The position numbers were made by a program, and so were the translations under genes. The notes beneath the pieces were generated by a model that was given only the letters and a program-made list of their open reading frames with translations, had not been told where the DNA came from and did no database searches. Of a stretch of DNA of 28,464 bases, positions 10,408 to 21,188 are shown piece by piece. This DNA is from Chondrilla cf. caribensis (lineage: Eukaryota; Porifera; Demospongiae; Chondrillida; Chondrillidae). The DNA is taken from the NCBI GenBank assembly GCA_964020155.1, contig OZ026547.1, positions 3,558,631 through 3,587,094 of the forward strand, read 5' to 3'. Position 1 is the stretch's first letter; each line of letters begins with the position of its first letter.

Positions 10408-12246
10408 TTACTTTTTCGATTTTCTCCTAGCCTCTTTTTCCATCAGTTTCAACTGCTTCTCGAAGCTGTCGATTGTCTGCTTAAGTTGAGCGTGTTCTTT
10501 CTTCATCCTCGTCAGTTCCATTCTCATCTCTCTCACGGTATCCGGGGAGCCGATTTCTATGGCTTCTGGACTCCCAGAGTCATTGGAGTCCCGCCTGTGT
10601 GTACAGATAATCTTCATGTCGGGTGGTCCTGATTTGGGCCTTTCTTTATGCACTTGTGACAAATATCTGTCCTCCTGTTTGACGTCTCTGTGTGACAGAC
10701 TGATGTGCGATTCTTCCAAACTCGATTCTTTATCCGTTTCTTGGCCTTCTCGACCTCCAGCCATGCTTCGGAGTTTGACGAAATCCTCCGGTTCACCTGT
10801 AGCCTTGTACAGCTCTTCTTGAAAATCCTGTTCCCTCTCTGTCATTTCTGTGGATAATACGAGCTGACCGGGTCGTTCTTCGATTTCCTTGAAAATATCC
10901 CTTGCTGTCTGGAGCAAGTTCATCCCATCAATGGTATTATCCTTGACTGACACACACTCCACCTCGATATCAAGATCCAAAGGGATTTCCAGGGCAAGGT
11001 TCGTAGAGTAGTTCTTCGTCCCGATGAGGTAGTGCTGTTGCTGAAGGCTGGTCAGTGTCAGGAGCTGTGACTTGACGTCCGGGTTGTTTTCCACCAGGTC
11101 CCGACATCCGCCCACTTCCGAAGCGGCCAATAGTTGATGCGTAGCAACGAACACGTTTTGTGGGAAACTGAGATTTTCGGCAATTTCCGAAATGAACAGC
11201 CATGTGTCGTTCAGTTTGGTGCTAAAACCAGCCACACAGTCCTGCCTGAGGCAGTAATGCTTTCCTGTGAGGTCTTTGGCTGTGACATGAAAAACGTCCC
11301 CCTTCTGCACAATGGTTTTTGGAAAGAGAATCCTATCTCTTAAGACAGAATCACTTTCTGTTTCTCCTCTATGAGTAGATGTTGTTCGGACAACAACAGG
11401 GAGATTAGGCTGTTTCAATAGTTTTTCCACATTTGGGTACAATCCCTGTGAGTAGCGTGCGATCTCCGATATCTTGGTCACGCCCCTGGGAGCCGGGACG
11501 AATTTCAATTGAGAGTTCAGTGGAATGACAATTTTGTTACCTTTCGAGTCTCGTGCTGTGACAATGTACCTGGCCTTCTTGCAGAGGGCAATGATGAAAT
11601 CTCCATTTCTCAGCGTTTCTCTCTCTTTCGTCGAGTTCTTACGCTGTTGTTGGTCACCGCTCTGTCCTTTGGTGACTCTCAGAATTTGTGGCAAGACGAG
11701 AGAATCAGAATCAAGAACACTACTCAAACTGTGTTTGTGTGCCTTCCTTTCCATCATGTGGACAGTTTTCGAACGCCCTGAAATCTTCTTCGGTTTCTGG
11801 TCGTGTACAGGAGGTGGTTTTCGTGAGACTTTATTCTGGACCTGGTGGTGCAGCATGGGGAAAAGTGGGTACATCGGAGTGTACCCCCCGGAACCCTCCA
11901 TGAGCCTGTCTGTGTCATCACTGTCAGTGTCATCGTCATCATCTTCTGGGGGTGAGTTTCTGTAGCTGGAGGTCAGACCTACACTCGAATTCAAAGTCGA
12001 ATCTGAGGTGTATTCTGAGAAAGACTTAGACAGCTGCTGTTCTCTCTTATTGAAAGATAAGTGACTGAATGATTGGGCGAGTTCGTTAACTGTTCCATTC
12101 TGGTATACATGATGGTGTTGTGTCCTAGGAGGTGGTATGGGAACAGGTGAAACTACCTCTCCAAAATTCTTCAAATGCCGATTCGATAGTCTCATGTACT
12201 GGTGCTCGGTGGGTGCCTGAGGTATTGTCCGAAGGTGATCTCCCAT
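10408..12246 (-). CDS. CABIT-domain adaptor protein (THEMIS/GAREM superfamily), apparently intronless
   Basis: 612 residues in one uninterrupted frame. The ATG at 12246-12244 is supported by an in-frame TAG 16 codons upstream. N-terminal region: PVPIPPPRTQ (35-43, an SH3-ligand type motif) and NELAQSFSHLS (54-64), which resembles ELTQSFHRLS of human GAREM1. An acidic run lies at 101-113. Residues about 173-440 read as a CABIT domain. Its first half has LPQILRVTKG, LRNGDF, YIVTARDSKGNKIVIPL and QLKFV; the next has YPNVEKLLKQPNLPVVV, VQKGDVFHVTAKD and CLRQDCVAGF. CABIT proteins such as THEMIS and GAREM act as intracellular adaptors in antigen-receptor or EGF-receptor/ERK signalling through GRB2. 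Residues about 568-612 form a charged coiled coil ending in KSKK. No SAM domain, as in GAREM, is seen. The CABIT assignment is from pattern recognition and is fairly sure; the exact subfamily is not. Confidence 0.8.
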   Translation of the reverse strand: MGDHLRTIPQAPTEHQYMRLSNRHLKNFGEVVSPVPIPPPRTQHHHVYQNGTVNELAQSFSHLSFNKREQQLSKSFSEYTSDSTLNSSVGLTSSYRNSPPEDDDDDTDSDDTDRLMEGSGGYTPMYPLFPMLHHQVQNKVSRKPPPVHDQKPKKISGRSKTVHMMERKAHKHSLSSVLDSDSLVLPQILRVTKGQSGDQQQRKNSTKERETLRNGDFIIALCKKARYIVTARDSKGNKIVIPLNSQLKFVPAPRGVTKISEIARYSQGLYPNVEKLLKQPNLPVVVRTTSTHRGETESDSVLRDRILFPKTIVQKGDVFHVTAKDLTGKHYCLRQDCVAGFSTKLNDTWLFISEIAENLSFPQNVFVATHQLLAASEVGGCRDLVENNPDVKSQLLTLTSLQQQHYLIGTKNYSTNLALEIPLDLDIEVECVSVKDNTIDGMNLLQTARDIFKEIEERPGQLVLSTEMTEREQDFQEELYKATGEPEDFVKLRSMAGGREGQETDKESSLEESHISLSHRDVKQEDRYLSQVHKERPKSGPPDMKIICTHRRDSNDSGSPEAIEIGSPDTVREMRMELTRMKKEHAQLKQTIDSFEKQLKLMEKEARRKSKK

Positions 12247-12572
12247 CTTTGCCGCTGAAGGCCAACTCCTCTCAAGCCTACGTCTATCACTCTAACTGCT
12301 ACTAGTAATGTGTTTGTTTGTGGTTCGTCTGTTTACATACTTCTGTTGTCTGCGGTGCCATGAATCTCATTACAAGTCCTCACTGGCTCGTGAATACGTT
12401 TAGTGAGGCGATATTGACAATGAATATAATTATCCACCGTCTATGAATATAGTCATAAGTTGCAAGGCCAGACATGGTGTCATTATCCACAACCAGTGTC
12501 AAACCGCACTTTCGATTGATGATAGCTGTCCTTGTGACATCACAAAGAGCGGCAACATCCACACCTTGCACA
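12247..12572. promoter_or_regulatory. short upstream region of the CABIT gene, possibly bidirectional
   Basis: This 326-bp stretch separates the minus-strand CABIT start from a plus-strand ATGGAGGAATTTAGG at 12573 that is followed by a donor-like GTGAGG at 12599. It is free of the repeats that fill both sides, which suits a promoter. No TATA box is obvious. A bidirectional role is inference only. Confidence 0.3.
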
Positions 12573-12933
12573 ATGGAGGAATTTAGGAGTGACTTCCTGT
12601 GAGGTTACCTATGTGCGTAGGTATATTCTGTATTACCATATATGTTCATGCCTTCTCAACCATAACCCCAGTACACTCACTCACAGAATCCTTATATGTA
12701 AATTATGAAGATCTCTCTCGCTGTCTCTCTCTCTCTCTCCCTCCCTCCCTCCCTCCTCCCTCCCTCCCTCTCCCTCTCCCTCTCTCTCTCTCTCTGTGTG
12801 TGTGTGTGTTTGTATGTGTGTGTTCAGTTGTATGTGTGTGTATATGTGTGTATGTGCTATGTGTGTTTATATGTTTGTCTTTTTGTGTTTGTGTGCTTGT
12901 TTGAGTGTTTGTGTGTGTGTGTGTTTGTGTGTT

Positions 12934-13010
<77 letters not shown>

Positions 13011-14478
13011 ATACATTCAGAAAGCAATACCTCTTAGTATCTCAGTCAGATAGAACTAGGAGCAATATTACATCATCCTGAGCAACAGAAGCCTCATTGA
13101 ATCCTTGTCAAGTTAATTACCTCCCTCCTACACATCTCAGCACGTCTTTCTAGTGGTTTCACTCTTCTTTGAGTACATTTCACAAGCCAATTAGATGTGC
13201 TTCAACTGTGCCAAATTTTAAACAAACATCCTGTACTGCACATGTAATACTATATGGTATGTATGTCACCGGGTATGTGGGCATGGGAGTGATAAAACTG
13301 TGATAGAGGTGTGAAGTTCCTACATACGTATATCAGGTAGGATGCACATGCTGACCAAGCTTTGTTGTATGAGTTCTGATAGGCATGTGTCTCTCACTAA
13401 ATCAGGCTGTTTGCACATGCTTACTAATCCTTGTTACAGTAGCTGTGATAGACATGTGTCTCTCACTAAGTCAGGCTGTTTGCACATGCTTATTAGTCCT
13501 TGTTACAGAAGTTGTGATAATATGTCTCTGTATCAGGCTCCACACACATTTCGTTACAGAAGTTGTGATAGGCATATGTCTCTATATCAGGCTCCACACA
13601 CATCTTCCATCCTCTAAAGAAGTTGTGATAGACATGTAACTCTAGTCAGGCTCCACACACATCTTGTTATAGTAGTTGTGATAGAGGTGAGTCTCTCAAT
13701 ACATCAGGCTGTACACACATTTTGCCACTGTAACAGTAGTTGTGATGGAGGTGTGTCTCTCTGTGCATCAGGCTGTACACATCTCCTTGGCACTTGTAGT
13801 GTGGATAACAGATACCTCATCACCATAAACATGTTATTTATGATTTGTTTGTTTTTTCATACTACCAATAGCAAAACAACATGTTACTTTAACCATAATA
13901 TTTTGTTATGGGATATTGTTACAGCTGGAATAGGTTCTTCTACACAATGACCACTTGTCCACAGTGACCAATGGAATGTATTAAATTGAATAGACTATTG
14001 ATCCATTTTGAATCACCTGGTAGGAAAGACCACTATTGACCCATCCAGTATACACTCAACTGTAGTGAAATACCTCTGTATAAAGACCACCTGTCCCAAG
14101 TGACCACTATTGAACCATTCAGTGTACACTCAACTGTAGTAAAACACCTCTGTATAAAGACCACCTGTCCCAAGTGACCACTATTGAACCATCTGGTATA
14201 CACTCAACTGTAGTAAAATACCTCTGTATAAAGACCACTTATCCTAAGTGACCACTATTGAATCATCCGTAACTACTGTTACGTATTTGATTTCAAATAT
14301 TTTCAGTTGTGTGTATCATTCTCAAGTGCATCGTGAAACCTGTATAGACGTATGTAGCAACCACCTTAGACGCTGGGAAGGAGTAGTTTCTGTAGACAGT
14401 TGGTCTTCATGCGGTTGGAGCTATTAATTTTTATTGTCAATCAAATGAATGGTTCAATAGTGATGACTGTTAATAGGT

Positions 14479-14513
<35 letters not shown>

Positions 14514-14530
14514 ATGCACGTTTGTGTGTG

Positions 14531-14596
<66 letters not shown>

Positions 14597-15649
14597 ATGC
14601 ATGTGTGTGTACATATTTGTGTATGTGTATGCACATGTGTGTTTTGTGTTGGCATTTGTGTTATGAAAACTTCTGCCTGTTACTAAGAGGCTGTTTTGAA
14701 TAAACTCTCTTTTGTAAACAATTCGATTGTAAAGGGATTCTAGAACTGCCAATACACATAGATTCAAGGTTACTAAAAGCAAACTTATTGTAGTGATACT
14801 CAAAGAAGACTGTCCTTTATGAAGAGGGTTGTTTTAATGAACCTTCCCTCATATTAAAGGAACACTTGATGTTTCATATATGCAAGTTACTACAGTGCAA
14901 CTTGCCTAGTAAGTACCTTGAAGGGCACACCAAATCTGTATTTCTCACCAGAGGTATGTATGTACTTGCTATCAGTACTGGTTGACATAATGTATATAAC
15001 CTAGGGGATGAGTGAAGTGTGTGTGCTAACCAGGAGTGTGTACTAACCAGGAGTGTGTACTAACCAGGAGTGTGTACTAACCAGGAGTGTGTACTAGCCT
15101 GGAGTGTGTACTAACCAGAAGTGTGTACTAACCAGGAGTGTGTACTAACCAGGGGTGTGCACTAACCAGGAGTATGTACTAACCAGGAGTGTGTACTAAC
15201 CAGGAGTGTGTACTAGCCAGGAGTGTGTACTAACCAAGAGTGTGTACTAACCAGGAGTGTGTACTAGCCAGGAATGTGTACTAACCAGGAGTGTGTACTA
15301 ACCAAGAGTGTGTACTAACCAGGAGTGTGCACTAACCAGGAGTATGTACTAACCAGGAGTGTGTACTAGCCAGGAGTGTGTACTAACCCAGGTACTTTCT
15401 ATATAAGCAACTTGCACTATATATATTACAGTACATGGTATATGAATTGAGAGAGGTACGCAAGTATCTGCCAATCGGGGTACTTAATAAACAAGTTGCA
15501 CTGTATAAAAAGACTGTACAGATTGAATGTTTAACAGAAACTGTCCTCATTGCAGGGGCTACAGTTACAGAATGTCATTTCAACTTGAGAGGCCTCTAGC
15601 CAGAGGTTACAATACTAGGCATACCAGTGGACAAAGGATGCGAAGGTGA
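12573..15649 (+). CDS. speculative two-exon small protein gene
   Basis: Candidate exon 1 (12573-12598) encodes MEEFRSDF plus CT before GTGAGG. Candidate exon 2 begins after CCTCATTGCAG at 15556 and runs in matching phase (CT+G = Leu), GYSYRMSFQLERPLARGYNT..., to TGA at 15647-15649. The product would be 39 residues, arginine-rich. A possible donor, AAG|GTGAAT, overlaps the end, so more exons may exist. The intron of nearly 3 kb would contain segment D2, GT arrays and MITE copy 2. Matching phase happens by chance one time in three, so the model is weak. No family is recognised. Confidence 0.15.
12717..12800. repeat. (TC)n/(CCCT)n low-complexity tract
   Basis: TCTC runs flank CCCT/CCTCC units and pass directly into GT-rich sequence. 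It is the pyrimidine-strand counterpart of the tract at 9553-9733. Confidence 0.95.
12854..13795 (+). repeat. dispersed segment D, copy 2
   Basis: It matches 5752-6775 from GCTATGTGTGTTTATATGTT through the tandem TCAGGCTGTACACAC units. It differs in GT-array length (12936-13010 is one uninterrupted array) and carries fewer tandem units. It lacks the flanking X units found around copy 1. Substitutions are scattered, at roughly a few per cent by eye. Confidence 0.85.
12936..13010. repeat. (GT)n microsatellite inside segment D2
   Basis: An uninterrupted GT run of about 70 bases, lacking the TTACACT interruptions of the matching array in D1. Confidence 0.95.
14030..14270 (+). repeat. 74-bp tandem repeat, about 3 units
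   Basis: The phrase CACTCAACTGTAGT recurs at 14053, 14127 and 14201, exactly 74 bp apart. Each is followed by CCTCTGTATAAAGACCAC and GTGACCACTATTGAA. The phrase resembles the ends of pogo/mariner-like elements (CAGTGGAACCTC-type) and may be a rearranged MITE. The segment 13796-14029 carries one more diverged piece (AATGACCACTTGTCCACAGT). Confidence 0.85.
14481..14596. repeat. (GT)n microsatellite
   Basis: Two GT runs are separated by GCATGCACGTTTGTGTGTGT TGT. Reading frames across it are Cys-Val or Thr-His artefacts. The segments 14271-14480 and 14597-14890 hold nothing recognisable. Confidence 0.95.
14891..15505 (+). mobile_element. MITE, copy 2, with internal minisatellite
   Basis: This is the cleanest copy. 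The left end is TACAGTGCAACTTGCCTAGT AAGTACC, and the right end GTACTTAATAAACAAGTTGC ACTGTA is its inverted complement, with TA at each edge. Lead-in phrases (GAAGGGCACACCAAATCTGT, TATCAGTACTGGTTGACAT) match copy 1. Between 15390 and 15440 an extra internal copy of the right end (GCAACTTGCACTATA) suggests a nested or partly duplicated terminus. Confidence 0.85.
15018..15388 (+). repeat. 19-bp minisatellite GTGTGTACTAACCAGGAGT, about 19 units
   Basis: Same unit as at 1820-2459 but fewer copies and more uniform. Variants are AGCCAGG, AACCAAG and GTGCACTAACC. Confidence 0.9.
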
Positions 15650-15755
15650 ATAGAAAAGGGTACCTTGTAGTGTAGTGTGAAGGGTACAGAATCTAATTAC
15701 AACAAGTGAGGCCTTTAGCCAGAGGCTACAATGTTAGGCACCCAATGAAAAACAA
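15556..15755 (+). repeat. diverged tandem duplication of about 130 bp
   Basis: GTTACAGAATGTCATTTCAA followed by CTTGAGAGGCCTCTAGCCAG AGG recurs as GGGTACAGAATCTAATTACA ACAAGTGAGGCCTTTAGCCAGAGG. The second copy is interrupted in the frame that is open in the first. From 15756 to 16587 I see AT-rich sequence with no supported feature. Confidence 0.6.
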
Positions 15756-16587
15756 ATATAAAAGTGAATGCTTTGATACGTATGTGTACTTGTAGATGTG
15801 TGTAAAAAAGAAGACTTTCTAGGGTTATCTGTATGTTGTTGTGTGTTGTTTTTGTGCTTTGTGAAGCATGTAAGTGTGTGTTGTCTCCCTGGAGTGTATG
15901 TTATTCACATACATACATACGTACGCATGTGTATGGTTTGAGTATTAGTTTAACGTGTCATTCACTAACGAACCGTGAAACCTGTCCATGAAGAAAGATC
16001 ACCTTGAAAAACAGGAAAATTGAAGGTGCATTGTTAAAATTGAATGTCCTATTTCTGGGTATGCACCTGTTAAGAATGTATATGATGCCTTATGCATCAG
16101 TACACACACATTTTGAATACATGTGAGATGTCCTTTATAATGTACGTACGTATGTGTGTATGTTCTGTTGGTATGAGTGTGTTTTGTGCATACTTGTACA
16201 CTAGTTCAGGAATCGGCCATAAATTTGTGAAGTTGACTGTCAGTGAATAGTAACCCATTGATTGACTGGTTATTCGACAGAAGTTATTGAGTGGGCGTAA
16301 CTGTGAACCACTCCCACTTTAAACTGAGTAGTCATCCAATAGACGTGTGTGGAGTCTATAGAGTCCTTTTTACATTTCAGGTACTCTTGAAGTACAAAAT
16401 TGAACCCATGGAGTGAAGGTTCTGGATAATAAGGTGGGAGTGGCTTCCTGTTCTACTCACTTAATTACTTACAGTGTTTAATCGATTTGCTTGCAATATT
16501 TACGATAATCAACTATGAACTGAAAATTCATCGATTAATCTATTGATAGATTAATCGTCTAAGCACTATTACAGTATTATATGTAAT

Positions 16588-16704
16588 AGTTATATCCTAC
16601 CTAGGTGTGCTGCAGCAGATATAAAGTGCTGATTACTGAGGGCAAAACCCGAGGTGATCTGTTAGTATTTTATCTGCTGCAGCACACCTAGGCAGGATAC
16701 AACT
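16588..16704. mobile_element. hairpin MITE with about 36-bp arms
   Basis: The left arm is AGTTATATCCTACCTAGGTG TGCTGCAGCAGATA. The right arm is TATCTGCTGCAGCACACCTA GGCAGGATACAACT. They are near-perfect inverted complements around a loop of about 50 bases. Its TATCCT outer ends resemble those of the adjacent element at 16707. Confidence 0.8.
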
Positions 16705-16706
16705 AA

Positions 16707-16937
16707 CTTGTATCCTATGTGGTGAATGATAGACAATTTATACTGAAATATGCACGTAGTCCAATGCAACATTTTATATGCAATAGAAATGTGTTTACTA
16801 ATTTCCTGCCTTGTTCTCACACAACTATTCCTAACAATGAAACCTGTCTGGTGACCTGTGCTGTATCACTGACCTGTGCTACATGGCTTATGTATGCACA
16901 GATTTCTCTTTGATCCTCTCCTCAACCAGGATACAAG
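16707..16937 (+). mobile_element. CTTGTATCCT-ended MITE, copy 1
   Basis: The element runs from CTTGTATCCTATGTGGTGAA to CAACCAGGATACAAG, so its outer ends are inverted repeats. The interior (CTGCCTTGTTCTCACACAAC, AACAATGAAACCTGTC) is found again, inverted, at 18838-19071. Open frames crossing it are not supported as genes. The segment 16938-17458 has nothing recognisable. Confidence 0.8.
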
Positions 16938-17458
16938 TACGTATGTCTGCATGCATTGACTGGAGTGTAGATTACTTACGTGTGTTATGTCCTGAACCTG
17001 TTCCACATTGCCAACACACCTACCTGTGCTGCGTCCATTCAAAACTTAATGTCCGTGTGGTTAATAGCAGATTAAGAAGGTAGTTTATTGTTTGTAACCA
17101 TTTTCACTCACTGCGATAACCACTTGTAAACTGTTGACTGTTTTGACCTGAGAAGCCAATGAAATGATGCATACACTTTGTACATACACACTCACTGTAC
17201 AATATTACAGACTTTTTCCTGGAGAGTTTGGGTGTTCTGTTTCTACTATCAGTCTTTAGGAATACACATCATATACGTACATATATATGTGATATGTGAT
17301 TATATGTGTAAAAGCAACAGTGAATTTATGCTGTAATTTACATTGTGCAAAAAGGGATTTTCATTTTGATTTATGGTATTCTTATGGTGAAAACCGTTAG
17401 GCATGCTTGTATAGTCCTAATAAATTTCAACCTGACTTCTGGTATGTTCTATAATACA

Positions 17459-17850
<392 letters not shown>

Positions 17851-18064
17851 TCTCATTAGACAAAAATGTGCACACGGTTCTCATTATCCGAGTTGCAAGT
17901 ATTCAATTCAAGTGTAGTGGTGGAAGCTCTAAATGGATGTTTCCCAAATGCCACACAGAACACATTTCAGCATTCTCACACTTTCTGGGATTCTGGATCA
18001 GATAACATATTTCCAACATTAAGGTTTCCTTGTTGATGTCAGCGTCACTAACGTGAGAACAGAA

Positions 18065-18240
18065 TTCTCATGTGCTTAAGTAGCTCCAGCACATGCATAC
18101 TTATGTAGATAGCCCCTTGTGTACTTAAGTTGTTCTATTATGCATAAGTAGTTCCACTAATACTTGAGTATATTGTCCCTAGTGTACTTAAGTAGCTGAC
18201 TAGTACTTGAGTAATTCCACTTATGAGTAGTACCGAATGT
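18065..18240 (+). repeat. degenerate TGTACTTAAGTAGNTCC repeat
   Basis: Six or so diverged units of about 28 bp are built on GTGTACTTAAGTAG or AATACTTGAGTA followed by (C/T)TCCA or CCCTAGT. The array runs up to 24 bases before the assembly gap and probably contributed to the gap. Confidence 0.6.
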
Positions 18241-18264
18241 GCTTCCCCTGAAAATATTATTTAG

Positions 18265-18464
18265 NNNNNNNNNNNNNNNNNNNNNNNNNNNNNNNNNNNN
18301 NNNNNNNNNNNNNNNNNNNNNNNNNNNNNNNNNNNNNNNNNNNNNNNNNNNNNNNNNNNNNNNNNNNNNNNNNNNNNNNNNNNNNNNNNNNNNNNNNNNN
18401 NNNNNNNNNNNNNNNNNNNNNNNNNNNNNNNNNNNNNNNNNNNNNNNNNNNNNNNNNNNNNNNN
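18265..18464. other. assembly gap of 200 N
   Basis: Exactly 200 N, a conventional placeholder length, so the true size is unknown. It is bounded by a degenerate tandem repeat on the left and a TGTATG/GT-rich tract on the right. Reading frames that run through it are meaningless. Confidence 0.99.
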
Positions 18465-18837
18465 TGTATCTCTCTGTATGTACGTATGTGTGTGTGTGTG
18501 CGTGTGTGCGTGTGTCACTCTGTTGTGACCTTTTTGTGTCACATGTTGCCAACTATCCACATGCAGTCAATTGAATGGCAAACATCAGCAAAACTGTTGA
18601 TGAAAGTTTAGCATATTCACTGACCCTTACATCGTCAAATGTGAATAGGCATGGAGACAAGATATTCTTAAGAATATTTTTGCACAAAATGGTGCATTTG
18701 GGTGAATGAAAGTAGAAACGATTGTCCTACTGTATACAGAAGAACTATCCTTTAACGCCCCCCTCTGTAATGATTGTACCTTTTGTGTAAGTACAAGAAG
18801 CACATTCTATATCCTGAGTGAGCATTAAGGATAAGTG

Positions 18838-19071
18838 CTTGTATCCTGGTTGAGGGTTAGATCAAAGGAAAAACTGTGCATACATAAGCCATGTAGCATA
18901 GGTCAGTGATACAGCACAGGTCAGCAGACAGGTTTCATTGTTAGGAATAGTTGTGTGAGAACAAGGCAGGAAATTGGTAAACATTTCTATTGCATATAAT
19001 ATATGTTGTATTGAGCTATGTGCATATTTGCTGTATAAATTGTCTTATCATTCACCACATCAGGATATATG
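18838..19071 (-). mobile_element. CTTGTATCCT-ended MITE, copy 2 (inverted)
   Basis: Reverse-oriented copy of 16707-16937: CTTGTATCCTGGTTGAGG at the left and CACCACATCAGGATATA at the right. The segment 18465-18837 contains a short GT tract and otherwise no feature. Confidence 0.8.
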
Positions 19072-19318
19072 TAACTATTACATACATATATCAACATATT
19101 GTGTCATGGTAGGTAGGTGATCAGATGAAAAAAGTGGTTCATGAATCCTCTACAGCACACTTGCAGTTATAATTGCCAATACGTCAACACACTTGCAATC
19201 AAGTCATTAACGATGTATCACCCTTTCCATTAATGGATCAGACCTGAATTTCCTCTATCAACAACGTCAGCAACAGTGAACAATGGAGCAATAACAGAAG
19301 TCCCATCCCATGACACAA

Positions 19319-19433
19319 GTTAGTTATGTCTCTTTCAACAGGATGTGCAGCTATACAGTCACTTTCAATTAATCCCCTCGGCCGACGCCCTTAGTAACTA
19401 ATTGAAAGTGTGACTGTAAGAAACATAACTAAT
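19319..19433. mobile_element. palindromic short element
   Basis: The outer arms are TTAGTTATGT and ACATAACTAA. The inner arms are TACAGTCACTTTCAATTAA and CTAATTGAAAGTGTGACTGT A. It is about 115 bp, with a GC-rich centre (CCCCTCGGCCGACGCCC). Confidence 0.65.
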
Positions 19434-19451
19434 ACGTACATACATTTTGTA

Positions 19452-19631
19452 TACAGTGGAACCTCTCTATTACAAACCTCTGAATAAGGAAAACCTCTAT
19501 ATTGTGGACACCATTCTGTGTTCCAGTGTAGTACTGTAGTGTATAAAATGACCTCTGAATTGAGGACACCTCTGTAATAAGGACACATAATGGAGGTCCC
19601 AAGGTATCCTTAATAGAGAGGTTCCACTGTA
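19452..19631. mobile_element. CAGTGGAACCTC-ended palindromic MITE
   Basis: The ends TACAGTGGAACCTCTCTATT and AATAGAGAGGTTCCACTGTA are perfect inverted complements bounded by TA. Internal AAGGACAC/GAGGACACC motifs are also mirrored. The terminal sequence is of the pogo/Tigger type. Confidence 0.85.
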
Positions 19632-19759
19632 TTTCTTCACTCCCTCTTTAGTTTCTAGATACATGCATGCATACAATTATGTACTTGCGTATGTTGTGTA
19701 CATACAGTATTCACGTACATAATAGTACATAAGTACACAAAAAATCACTACGTCCATGC

Positions 19760-19793
<34 letters not shown>

Positions 19794-19795
19794 AT
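19760..19795. repeat. (AT)n microsatellite
   Basis: TATATA run of about 34 bases. The region 19796-20542 is AT-rich with many TACATG/GTAC motifs. A SGRPHQSGTVHKVE... frame at 20221-20291 follows an acceptor-like TCTATACAG but is too short to support as a gene. Confidence 0.9.
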
Positions 19796-20542
19796 AAAAA
19801 TGCTATTTGCATTCAGACGTTTAGGATGCACAGTACATGTAAGTACATTGTAGGTGTGTACATGCATGCATACGTACAATATATATTATGTGTTATCCTT
19901 TGTGACATCCATTCCTTACATAGAGTGTGTAATCAAATGGACAAATTCAATAATTAGCAATGCACTCACTCTACATAAGCCTAAATTCTACCACTAGGTT
20001 ATTACACGTGTCTGTGGTGTGCACATGCGTGTATGCGGTGTATGTCAGCATGTAACATACAGCACGAGATACAAAATCACACACAAGCACATAAGTAAGT
20101 ACAAGCACATGTCACTCAACACACGTGATACATTGTTAATGCATATTTACAGTTCAGGTTTGTACACCACAAATTCACCAATGCAGTACATGTTACATAT
20201 GTACTGTTTTTCTATACAGTCAGGTAGACCTCATCAATCAGGCACAGTTCATAAAGTAGAAACATGGGAGATAAATGACTTTGGACGATAATCCAAGTCT
20301 TTATTATGTGCACATACGTATGTGGTACCATGTAGGATAAAAGGATATTGTAAACAGCGGATTATTAAAATATTATTTAAAAAAATAATATTAACAAGTA
20401 ATTCGATTACAAACACTGGTGGGGCTGCCACCCCCACACTCAAATCACTTGGAGGTCTTATATAACTTAATTATAATATTAAATTTACTGTTGTGGTTAC
20501 GTGTAGGAACATGGTGTAGTATTACATACATACATACATATA

Positions 20543-20720
20543 TACAGTGAATGCTCGTTAATCCGCCACAATTCGTTTTCAAAGAATATGGTGGATTAAT
20601 GAGTTTGGTAGATTAACTGGATGTTCATTGGTACTTGTACATTATATTGGTATTGGGAAATTGTGGCGGATTAAAGGTTTGGAGGATAAACCGGTGGCGG
20701 ATTAACGAAAATTCACTGTA
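20543..20720 (-). mobile_element. CAGTGAAT-family MITE, copy d (inverted)
   Basis: TACAGTGAATGCTCGTTAAT at one end and AACGAAAATTCACTGTA at the other, with the interior reading as the reverse complement of copies a-c (for example GGTACTTGTACATTATATTG). It abuts the next MITE directly. Confidence 0.85.
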
Positions 20721-20724
20721 TATA

Positions 20725-20940
20725 TACTGTATATCTGGAAATATTGGCGGTGAGTTAAATTTGGCGATTTGGCGGTCATGGACGAAACTGCCAGATTAAT
20801 ATTCATCATGCGGTGCCAAATTTTAACACTATCAACACTCATTCTGGCAAACCACCAAATTTAAATTCCACCAATAATGCATTGTGCCAGATTTCGGGCA
20901 AATCGCCAAATTTTATGACCGCCAATATTTCCGGATATAC

Positions 20941-20945
<5 letters not shown>
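20725..20945. mobile_element. TATACTGTATAT(C/C)CGGAAATATTGGCGGT-type MITE
   Basis: The left end is TACTGTATATCTGGAAATAT TGGCGGT. The right end is ACCGCCAATATTTCCGGATA TACTGTATA. Inner mirrored phrases (AAATTTGGCGATTTG and CAAATCGCCAAATTT) extend the palindrome. It is about 220 bp with no coding potential. Confidence 0.8.

Positions 20946-21018
<73 letters not shown>
20946..21018. repeat. (GT)n microsatellite
   Basis: Uninterrupted GT run of about 70 bases directly at the edge of the preceding MITE, as if it grew from the element end. Confidence 0.95.
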
Positions 21019-21022
<4 letters not shown>

Positions 21023-21188
21023 ATATATTGAGCATAACATACCAGAGGTCAAAATGAAATAAGTATAAAAAATAAAATTTCATGATAATTATATACATAT
21101 TTGGTGCAGCATACTGTATTACATTGCATTAGCTATCAAGTACTTGTGTTTACGTGTGTCTCATATTATGTGCGTGAACTAGTGTGTG

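Noticed and set aside
10372..11965. Several plus-strand and other-frame open frames across the CABIT gene
   Set aside because: They are shadows of the 612-codon minus-strand frame, which has consistent domain content.
12380..12571. Minus-strand 63-codon frame upstream of the CABIT start
   Set aside because: It is separated from the CABIT frame by an in-frame stop, has no recognisable content, and lies in the presumed promoter.
16719..17083. Two plus-strand frames of about 65 codons
   Set aside because: They lie in and just beyond the CTTGTATCCT-ended MITE, whose inverted copy does not keep the frame.
18157..18574. Frames running through the N block
   Set aside because: They only appear open because N codons cannot be read as stops.
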